Shown piece after piece: positions 55,560 to 64,000 of a DNA stretch of 64,000 nt. Every line of letters starts with the position of its first letter. The stretch's first letter is position 1. The stretch is from Macrosoma leucophasiata (Eukaryota > Arthropoda > Insecta > Lepidoptera > Hedylidae), in assembly GCA_036365455.1 (NCBI GenBank), contig JAWQUS010000009.1, positions 6,540,001 through 6,604,000 of the forward strand. Reading direction: 5' to 3'. Made by a program: the position numbers and the translations under genes. The notes under the pieces were generated by a model that worked only from the letters and a program-made list of their open reading frames with translations, was not told where the DNA came from and did no database searches.

Positions 55560-57163
55560 AAATAGATAGTTTGTTCGGTTTCTCCAAAATATAATCAGGT
55601 AGAAACCCATCAGCTCACTAGGTTATAATACCTGTTTATTTAGAAGCACAACCATCAAATAGCTTGCTTAATAGCAATAATCCTGTCCTTCCGGTAATTA
55701 TAATAGGTGTGAAAAACAAAAAGCCGACTATGTCAAGTAATTTATCATTTTGATATACTCAATATGTCTCACAATTAGATGAATCTAGCGATACCTCCTA
55801 GACTGAAATCCCTCAAGTTGTTGTAGGTTGTTATTCCTAATACCACAAAATATACAGATTGCGCAGTTTTTAAATGTATCCGTGAAGTTTGCGGCAAATT
55901 GCCGCGGAGAAGTCGATTTTACGGCATAGGTACATAGTATATATTCGTAGGTTCATATTATGTGGCATAGGCATAGTAACATATTCTCTTTCTGGTATAG
56001 GGGCGGGGGGGAGGGATGTGGCAGTAGTAACATTGAACCTCTCTCTCTTTCTCGTACGTGTCGTCGTTGTGAGTGATACTTGCGCAAAGTTTACGCAATC
56101 AATTTCACTCACTGTCAATGGCATTTTAAGTTTTACACGTCCTATGGGTACATACTTGCGTACCCAAAAAATATAACCCTTCTGACGCAGTCGGGTAAAA
56201 AGCCACCCAATTTGTACACATGGGCGTTGTATTTCAAAACCTTTTATCGTGGAGACGAATGACCTCCGTTATCCTTATTCGCCAGTTTATTATTAGAAGT
56301 CCACTTCGCAAATTGGAAGTGTTTGAAGGTTTATCCAACTTTCATGTTTTAGTTTAATCGAATTTCACCGCATTCCGGCTCCCTTCGATTGGTTTTATTG
56401 ATGCTGTAGACAGCTCTCGAACCAAATACTTTGAATGAGTCTTTCTCCAATTTACTTGTTGAGATTTAGAGATTCGTATTTTATTGTTCTGCCAATATTT
56501 TTCGACTTGCCTTGCCTGCCGTTATTTTCTTTTGACGGTATAAATTATGAAATAGTAGAAAGCTATCTAGATTTTAGCATAGCATGTTTAAATGATATTT
56601 AAATCCGACTAATACATTAAAGATATCTACCTATTATACCGACACTTGGAACATAATGAAAGTCATTAAATATTTATTTATGTACCCTCATAATAGTATC
56701 AATCAATAAAAAATAGTATTGTATTTATTATGTACGACGTAACGCTAAACTATTCTAATTGAAAGATAAATATGAACTGACATAGAAGTCACTGTCATAA
56801 ATCTTCAACAGTTTGTATTTCGTGATTGTTTAAATGAACCCAAATAGCGAACTTGTATGTAATATGCAGATTACCCCACCGTCTTTAAACGAAAAGTTGA
56901 ACATTAAATTCTTAGAATCAATGAAATGACATGACGGTACCACGCACGAAGGAATAGGATAAAAAAGTCCGTAAAATATCAAATATCAAACAATGTAGAA
57001 GGTTTTCCAGGCAGCGTAGAAGACAGCACGCTAGGAAATATACCTAATGATTTAGCGCAGATAATTTTGTTTCCAACGTGTTAAAAGGGTTGGTTAACAT
57101 TTTGATAAACGTGATTCCAAATAAGACTGAATCAAGTCAACATACCTATTTGTTTGTGACAAG
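55560..57163. other. no gene seen
   Basis: AT-rich. A GC-rich patch at 55998-56020 (GGGGCGGGGGGGAGGGATG) stands out but has no coding support on either strand. Confidence 0.35.
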
Positions 57164-57330
57164 TACAGTCAAGGGCAAAAATATGTATACACCACAAAGT
57201 CTCAAAAAAAGACGTCATCAATAGTATTATAAATAAGGGAACATCAAAAGCTGCAATAATATGTATACACCGTTTGAAAGAAAGGTATCTAAGCAACAGG
57301 GTCAATAATATGTCACCAACAATCGACGCA

Positions 57331-57750
57331 TAAAGGAGATGTTGCGAGCTCGGCTCTGGTTCGTACACGTCCTCAAAAAATGGGTAAATTAAAGAGGAAT
57401 CCGAAAAAAATACAATTAATTTATTCAAGAACATATTTTAGAGTTACAACCACATTTAATTCAAACGATTTTGTCATTTTCAACTATGTTTAACATGGCG
57501 GCGATACAGCCGACGCTTGGGATCAATCGATTTCGATAGTATTTAGAAAATATTACTTTTTTTCTCCAAGTACTACATAATCAAAATACAATTTAAAAAA
57601 TGAAAATGTCAAAATGACATAGCCATGTTGGTTTTGAGTTGCAATTCTAACTGCAAATAATGTTTTGTAACTGCAAACAAAGCTAAATAAGTGTAAATAT
57701 GCAGTAAAAAACGTTTTTATATTATCAATATATATATATTGCCTACAGTA
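57331..57750 (-). mobile_element. MITE family X, copy 5, right end lost
   Basis: AAAGGAGATGTTGCGAGCTC at the left, then the family interior to AAATATGCAGTAAAAAACG; the GGCCGGAGG-side end is replaced by a TATATATA run and minisatellite sequence. Confidence 0.8.
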
Positions 57751-57769
57751 TAGCCGAATAGCACTCCAA

Positions 57770-58030
57770 GAAACGTCGAAATTGACACCCATATCAGAAT
57801 TTGGAAATATAATTATGTCCGCCATTTTGGATCTCAAAAAAGGTGTCATTTTCGTAATCAGCGTCAAAAAAAACCTCGAATTAAACACCCATCATACTTT
57901 GAGAAAAAAAACGCGCCATCTTGGATATGAAAACAGATGACATTTTTGTAATCAGCTTCCCAAGAAACCACGAAATTGATACCCATATTAAATTTACAGA
58001 AATCATATGTCCGCCATCTTGTTTCTGAAA
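57770..58030 (-). repeat. minisatellite related to 51150-51645
   Basis: CACGAAATTGATACCCATAT, ATGTCCGCCATCTTG and GTCATTTTCGTAATCAGC recur two to three times; these are the reverse complement of the 100-bp unit. Confidence 0.75.
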
Positions 58031-58044
58031 ATGTATTCTTTTCT

Positions 58045-58275
58045 TCTTAGTCTTGCACTCTTGGCAGAGTGGTTGTGGTCATGTATCGGTCACTTTTTCT
58101 GTCGCCATGTAACTCGCAGAGTGAGAGCAGTCATTGATGAGGTCTGTCCATCTGGTCGGTGAGCGTCCACGAGATCGTTTGCTCTCAACTTTCCCTTGTA
58201 CCACCAGTCGTTCCATGGAATCCTCGTTACGGGTGATGTGTCCGAAGAACTTTAAGATTCGTATCTGCACAATCG
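58045..58275 (-). mobile_element. LINE reverse-transcriptase C-terminal fragment
   Basis: Minus strand encodes IRILKFFGHITRNEDSMERL and SKRSRGRSPTRWTDLIND, another C-terminal LINE signature, nested in the TIR element. Confidence 0.75.
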
Positions 58276-58667
58276 ACGATAATCTTTGCTTGGATCTTCA
58301 GTTCATTCAAAATAGACATTGGTACGGTGCGCGGTCCACAGGATTCGGAGCAGACGTTTCCAGCACCATTGATATATTACACCTATAATTACTCGAATAG
58401 TTACATACCATGCATTTTTGTTAATTTTCTTTTTGTTACATATTAATGCCACATTAACTGACTACAATATTTTGCATCTTTAGTTGATTACTTATTATTG
58501 TTGTATACATATTTATGAGGTCAGTCGTGTGTACATATTTATGAGCATATGTGCGCGTACAATTTAATGCAACTTTCTATGATGACTTATTTTCTGTAAC
58601 TACAGTTGTATACATATCTTTGCCCTTGACTGTACAATAGTAAGTGATGGTTCAAGCTGTGTACAGC

Positions 58668-58858
58668 TTATCCCTACTAATATTATAAATGCGAAAGTAA
58701 CTCTGTCTGTCTGTCTGTTACCGTTTCACGTCCAAACAACTGAACCGATTTTAATTAAATTTGGTACAGAGATAGAGTTGACTTTGAGAAAGAACATAGG
58801 CTACTTTTTAAACGACATCCACGCGGACGAAGCCGCGTGCAACAGCTAGTAGTTTATA
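58668..58858 (-). mobile_element. non-LTR repeat tail
   Basis: CCCTACTAATATTATAAATG, CTGTCTGTCTGTCTG, GAACCGATTTTAATTAAATT and GACGAAGCCGCGTGCAACAG, a very common lepidopteran tail repeat (antisense). Confidence 0.6.
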
Positions 58859-59249
58859 ATTTGTAGGATTGTTTATCACTGTACAGGGGTAACTCTAGCT
58901 ATATTGCAATATTTTTGTTTTGCTTGGCCTGTCATTGAGGTATAAAGCTAAAGTTAGGGGTATAAAAGCTAATAATAATGGCGACAGATGTGCTGTGCAT
59001 AACAACAATTGGCCATATTGTGAACGGTGTTTCTAGAGCGAGATGCTATTAACGAATCACCTACCATGACGAAATGTGCGTGTAACGTGTCGTAGATTTG
59101 TATCTCTCTTAATTGTGTAACAATTATTTTTGAATACAAAAGCGGTTACAGCCATACAACACTAACGATTGTTGACGACACCACGGTACGGCTGCATTAT
59201 AACCATCTCTTACTCTTACTATACACCTCGACTCTTACTATATTATTAC

Positions 59250-59394
59250 CCCCTTATTCATAAACGTATTTTAGCTAAAGTGTTGCTACTCTAGCCTTTG
59301 TTTTATTCTATCCTACACATTGGACAATGCAATACATTCTAGACATTCTATAGCTAAAACGTATCTAATGTACGTTTATGAATAAGGAGGTTAT
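59250..59394. mobile_element. MITE, CCCTTATTCATAAACG family
   Basis: CCCCCTTATTCATAAACGTA and ACGTTTATGAATAAGGAGG ends; TTA on both sides is consistent with a 3-bp target duplication. Confidence 0.85.
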
Positions 59395-59399
59395 ATTAC

Positions 59400-60615
59400 A
59401 TTAAATATTATGTCTTCTCTTTTAATAAAAAATAAATCAATTTCTATAAGCACATTACTTCACAAGATCTGCAATTGCACCTGTTTGTATGAAAGACTTA
59501 GGAAATTCAAGTCCGAGATATGCGAGACTAACGGCAATGCATTTTCATGTCTTGTAATATATACTCTAAAAGAGAGAGATATACGTTCCAAAAGCAGCTG
59601 TTAGCTCCTGAGTATACTGTGCTGTTAGTTAGATAATGGAGGATGTAAATATTGCTTGCATTGTTATTTTAACGCGCTGTTTCTATTGTTGCAGGTTATG
59701 TGTCCGGTTGGATAAGCTACGCTAATACTAGGGTTGTTCCGGCAATCCCAACAGTGTGGAATGGTTCCGGCGTGTTGGCGGTATCTTGTTGATGTGAGTA
59801 TACATTTACAGTTCCACGAATGGCGCAAATATATATTCATCTCGCAAAAGATCACTTTTTATGAGCCATTCGAAGTCGACGAAACGCTAACACCATGATA
59901 CCAGCGCCAATCTCGTATTCAGAAATATTTAAAAAAAAATTGGTTGACGAATCAAGTTAGCTCAGGGCTGGTTTGTTCTTCGCTCAGAATATATTAGCGT
60001 TGCCAAGAATGTCCGTCTTCAGAACACATTAGAATTACCACTGGAGAAGAGCGACGCGAACAGGACAAAAAACCCATAGGTAGTAAAAGTTTTCAGAAAT
60101 TAGTGAGAAAGAAAGAAGAGAAGAAATTTTTTAAGTAATAGTAGACTTATTTCGATGTGATCATAAAAGAACCTTCGCATATAAGTAGGATATTACCTCA
60201 CTGGTCCTGTTAATTCCTCATGGTTTATGTTAAGATTAAGTACCTACCTTCTACTAGTCTGATATTATAAGATAGGTCTTTCACGAATAATTCTTTACAG
60301 GATTTTGTGTTATAGCCTCTCATTTCAACTGTCTCCCGCCTGTCACCGAATAAATTATGATTGTTGTTCCCCGATAAAAAGGGGCTCTTGACTTTTTTCA
60401 ATGCCACTTGATACTTCTCGGTTAGCTAAACACGTAACGCGTATGTAATCACGAAACTTAATCTCCGTCAGTGCTGTTAAAGGGTTGGTGTATTCACATT
60501 TTTTTTTTCATTTACAAATGAATCTGGGATAGGGATTATAGTCACGGTTAAACGTTTAATATTTTTCTAGAATAATCGCGTGTCATTTAAATCCTTCATG
60601 ACTTCTCTGATTTCA
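59400..60615. other. no gene seen
   Basis: Short frames only. GC content rises slightly at 59690-59790, but no splice-supported exon can be named. Confidence 0.35.
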
Positions 60616-60617
60616 CT

Positions 60618-60740
60618 TAGGGGGCGTCCATTCATTATTTTATGTATTTTGCGAAGTTTCAACCCCTCCCTTCCCTCTGGTAAGATATTGTGAGATTTGG
60701 CTCAACCCGCTCGCCCATCCACCAATCTCACGTTTTTTTT
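60618..60740. mobile_element. DNA-element TIR fragment (GGGGGCGTCCATTCATTATT)
   Basis: Layout resembles the 37524 element end: GGGGGCGTCCATTCATTATT, then AACCCCTCCCTTCCCTC, then a poly(T) run. The partner end is not seen. Confidence 0.45.
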
Positions 60741-60983
60741 TCAAAATGTGTGTACCTGTGTAGTGTAAATGCGTTTTACACCTCCAATATCTAACGTTAT
60801 TAATGAACACGCTCCCTTATCAATTTAATTCGTTTCGTAATCGTGACCTACTCATGAAAAAAGTATCTTCAACAATTTCTCGGCAGAACGCACACACAGA
60901 TTGAATTTTTTGAACACATTTTTTGATTCTTTTTTTTTGATTCACATAATATTTTTTGAATAAAATGGTACTTAGTCATATGC

Positions 60984-61030
60984 TTCGGGTCGTAGGTGCC
61001 GGTGTTTTCCAACACTGAAACCTACGACCT
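60984..61030. repeat. hairpin
   Basis: GGTCGTAGGT and ACCTACGACC pair, and GTGTT/AACAC pair inside the loop. Confidence 0.6.
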
Positions 61031-61325
61031 AACTCGAGGGCGAAAGCATCAACGCATCATCTGTAAGGTACAGTCGCCAAATTTCGTCCCCGAACCTAAT
61101 TCCGTCCCCTGTTATATCTTCCTTCCCAATCAACGCCACCTCGTTTTGATGTTCCGAATGTAATGTTAGTTACGTCAGACGGCCATTGTAAGGAATAGGC
61201 GGTAAGACGTCGCTTCTACATAAAGATATTTAAAAAAAGCAAAAAACTGTCCAAGGTGAGTTTTAATTTGAAATATTTTCGGATTTTATTAAATATGGAT
61301 ATCATTGTCTTATTATTGTCTTATA

Positions 61326-61510
61326 CCAGTAAAGCAGTTTTCTGATGAGGAAACATTTGGAGATGATCCAATTTTGGTCTCTACTGATGACGAAGACAGC
61401 GATGATGATGCTGAATGCAGAGTTTGTCAACAAAGCTTTTCCCAAGCCAAAGGGGAGAGAAATGGATAATATGCATAAAATATTTCCAATGCATGAGGAT
61501 TGGAAGGGTA
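61326..61510 (+). pseudogene. transposase C-terminal remnant (DDE type with zinc-binding end)
   Basis: The frame starting at 61326 reads an acidic linker (TDDEDSDDDAE) then CRVCQQSFSQAKGREKWIIC, and, after a one-base frame change, a His-Glu-Asp sequence near 61492. This C-x2-C, W-x2-C, HED layout is common at the C-terminus of pogo/Tigger-like transposases and their domesticated relatives in Lepidoptera. The upstream catalytic part is not in the window. It abuts the envelope-like sequence. Confidence 0.5.
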
Positions 61511-61519
61511 TTGAGGTAT

Positions 61520-63662
61520 CACAAGAAACACGAGCCTCGTTATATAATGTGTCTACGTTGCAAAGTCCTCAACAGGGACTATTTTTTGATAAAATTACAA
61601 AACTACAAATCATCCGAGACGAATGGAAGCTTGTAATGTACTATAATATCACTACTTACTGGCACGGCATTTCTGATATAAAATATTATGTTTCACATTT
61701 AAATGATGTATGTAAAGACTATCAAGAATATAACTGCCTCGGTAGCCTAGTGGTAGCAGGCCACTACTACTACGCTGAGGTCCTGGGTTCGATTCCCGGG
61801 TAGGGGGTTATCAGAGATAATGGTGAAAAAGCCTTTATCTCTGGTTCTATTGGGATTTTTCCATTTTCTGGAAATTTCCCAGTACCTCAAAGTTTGGTAA
61901 TGTGCCCGGAGATGTCAACAGGCTCGCCACCTGTTACATGGGCCAAAACGTAACCGGCGAATCGTGGGTGTTTGCATGTATGCTTGAATGCATGCATTTA
62001 CCTCTGCCTACCCCTTCGGGGATTACAGGCGTGAAGTTACGTTTACGTATCAAGAATATAAAAATATGATATCACAACTTGAACACGAAATAAATGAAAT
62101 TGAGAACTTTACTTATACGATTATGAATCAATCTCCTAAATGAACTAATCGTGGTTTGATCAACGGGATAGGATACTTAGCTAATTCACTATTTGGTGTT
62201 TTAGACGAACGTTTTGCTGAGCAGTATGAGAAGGATATCAGTAAGATAGCACAGAATGAACATCATTTACAGAATTTATTGAATAATCAGACTATGATTT
62301 GATTTGATATGATTGATTATGGAGGCAGAATATGAAATATTAAAAAGAAATGAAGAAAATATGAATAGTCAGTTCAAATTCATCAAAGAGAAATTATTTA
62401 ACATATCAAGAGAAGTCCATGAAGTTACGCTAAATAATAAAAATGGCTTATACATAACTTCTTCAGCATTTACCGCGAGCATGATCATATCGAATCTGAG
62501 ACGTATTCAAGAGAGCCTGATGGACACCGTGACAGACATCAGCCACGGACACGTCGATATGAATTTGTTATCTCCAGAACGACTTGAACATCAGATCAAT
62601 TTAATATCACATTGCATTGTGCATTCTGATCTTACTGTACCAGTAAACAAAGATAATATTTTGGATTTATATCAGCTGATCAAAGTATCTGGAAGAGTCA
62701 TGAATAATTACCTCATTATTGAAGTTCGAATCCCATTATTAAGCAGAGATATCTTCGAGTTGAACAAGGTCATTGGTATTCCACAAAAAATCAATAAGCA
62801 AAGTTTAAAACAGATCATCCCTAAAGAACCGTATATAGCCTACAACCTACAGAAGGATTTAGGCATCTTACTCAATGAAGATGATATCAGATCTTGTTTT
62901 CATACAATAGATCAATTGCTATGTCCGCTTAATAACATTATCTACGACTTATCATTTAAACGGTCCTATTGTAACATAAAAATACACAATGACGTCACAG
63001 AGTCCACGTGTGAGTCAGTACAGACACCGTGTCGCGACCGTTGGATTGTGCTGCAGCGGCGAAACACTTGGCTATACAGCTGTTGCAATAATTGCAGTGT
63101 CAGAATCTTGTGCGCGACAGGTGAAGTGAGCATGGTCACATTGACTGATAACGGCCTCATAACTATAGGTCAAGGTTGTACACTTAAAAGTGGGTCACTC
63201 AATATTTATGCGCACAATAATTTCGCTAATAAAATTGCTATCACTGAAAATATAGAAATTCCCGAAATTTCAGCATTAAATACCATACTCAACACTAGTG
63301 CATTTCCGGAGCAGATGGATCCGCAGCCATCCCGCCAGGTTAAATACAATGAAATAAAACAACAATTGAACTTTCTAAAGGAACAGTCACAACAGAGTAA
63401 CTTCACAGTACATGATGTACATCAGTATACTGTGCTGTATATTGCCATTGGCATTATGTTGACTGCGGGAGGAATCTTCAGCTACAGGAGAGTGCGGGGA
63501 TGCGCACTGTCTCCGCGCCCTTGCCCACGCTCGCGACTTGAGCAGCAATCAGCGCTTGATGCTGCTAGTGACAGTGTAGTGAACATACCACGGTCGAATA
63601 GTACAGTACAATCAGTGTTAAAAAGGGCACGTCGCCCATGGTATCAGGGCGTTTTAAAGTGA
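61520..63662 (+). pseudogene. broken envelope fusion protein gene (errantivirus Env / baculovirus F type)
   Basis: Known role of the family: a membrane fusion glycoprotein cut into two subunits. The N-terminal part is read at about 61520-61732 and is then interrupted by a 315-bp SINE (61733-62047). The frame resumes at 62061 and meets a TGA at 62141-62143, just before an Arg-Gly-Leu-Ile start of a hydrophobic fusion-peptide-like stretch (62150-62210). A second TGA follows at 62300-62302. The frame changes, and from 62313 a 449-codon frame is open to 63662. That part has coiled-coil-like sequence, 12 or more cysteines, a transmembrane segment near residues 377-396 (YTVLYIAIGIMLTAGG) and a basic cytoplasmic tail. 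The expected cleavage motif is not readable. No gag, pol or LTR is visible in the window, so it may be a solo host-captured copy. With these breaks it is not a functional full-length gene. Confidence 0.8.
61733..62047 (+). mobile_element. tRNA-derived SINE inserted in the envelope-like gene
   Basis: Head TGCCTCGGTAGCCTAGTGG (box A), box B GGTTCGATTCC, body, and tail CCTCTGCCTACCCCTTCGGG. TATCAAGAATATA flanks it at 61720-61732 and 62048-62060, an exact 13-bp target duplication. Same family as 53766-54078, but opposite strand. Confidence 0.93.
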
Positions 63663-64000
63663 ATGACTCAACTGAAGTAACAGAATAAGTTTTTTATACA
63701 TTTTTTTTTAAATCGTTTTGTGTAATTTTTTTATTTTACACAATATTTTTTTTATTATTTCAATGTCAACAAAATCATTTTTGTTTTCTTTTCGGTGGCC
63801 AAGATGTACGAGCTACTCTGTACATTTGAATATCACGTTTTACAACAAAGCATTTTTGTATCATATATCAGTGCAATAAAATCAATCATCTATAGCGGTC
63901 GTGTTGTCATTTTCTATCATATTATCATAAATTGCTGGGGCTAAACCCCACAAAATATATCGTATCCATATAAAACATAATTAAGAGCACAATTGAACTT
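63663..64000. other. AT-rich 3' flank of the envelope-like gene
   Basis: AATAAA-like AATAAAA occurs at 63877-63883. I find no polypurine tract or LTR start before the window ends. Confidence 0.35.

Larger units (their letters stand above)
57164..58634. mobile_element. Tc1/mariner-like TIR element carrying nested repeats
   Basis: TACAGTCAAGGGCAAA with TATGTATACA at the left and TGTATACATA with TTTGCCCTTGACTGTA at the right are inverted. Ends in TACAGT/ACTGTA fit TA-targeted Tc1/mariner elements. Inside lie MITE family X (57331-57750), an inverse minisatellite piece (57770-58030) and a LINE fragment (58045-58270). No transposase frame. Confidence 0.75.

Noticed and set aside
58681..58720. GTCTGTCTGTCTG microsatellite as a regulatory repeat
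   Set aside because: It is the standard part of a common LINE-like tail.
61345..61803. One 152-codon gene
   Set aside because: It mixes an off-frame transposase remnant, the envelope-like N-terminus and the first bases of a SINE.

Overview
The window looks like a nuclear chromosome segment from a moth or butterfly (Lepidoptera). It is AT-rich, has intron-containing genes, and is packed with repeats of types common in lepidopteran genomes: tRNA- and 5S-derived SINEs, short terminal-inverted-repeat (TIR) elements, and 5'-truncated LINE ends carrying reverse-transcriptase C-terminal peptides. The order is inferred from these repeats and from gene content; the species is not identified.

Layout. 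(a) 1-3,100 (+): the 3' end of an unrecognised gene, with two candidate terminal exons in the same splice phase (1477-1817 and 2705-2820). (b) 5,114-10,735 (-): two intronless tandem serine carboxypeptidase-like genes of peptidase family S28, each with a signal peptide, a complete Ser-Asp-His triad and a matching TATA/initiator promoter. They share a 324-bp tract with one mismatch, which suggests gene conversion. (c) 11,614-19,280 (+): an 11-exon IFT74 gene (intraflagellar transport), with a perfect RFX X-box 94 bp upstream of the start codon. (d) 19,655-36,300 (-): a 16-exon LRPPRC / bicoid-stability-factor type pentatricopeptide gene with a mitochondrial presequence. It converges on IFT74; the two stop codons are about 630 bp apart. 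(e) 36,300-61,300: no host coding gene that I can support; this is mostly nested mobile elements. (f) 61,326-63,662 (+): a transposase C-terminal remnant followed by a broken envelope-fusion (errantivirus Env / baculovirus F type) gene. A SINE with a 13-bp target duplication interrupts it, and its last 449 codons are open.

How the genes relate. IFT74 should act in cilia (chordotonal and other sensory neurons, sperm), and its X-box fits the RFX regulon. LRPPRC acts in mitochondrial RNA stability. The S28 peptidases are predicted secreted or lysosomal digestive-type enzymes. There is no sign of an operon or of shared function among these neighbours.

The most unusual structural signal is a recurring set of perfect or near-perfect palindromes with 1-21 nt spacers. 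Several begin inside identifiable repeat copies and look like fold-back template-switch mutations. The largest is a head-to-head pair of 88-bp arms containing a tRNA-like sequence. I found no evidence for a wholly new multi-gene system.
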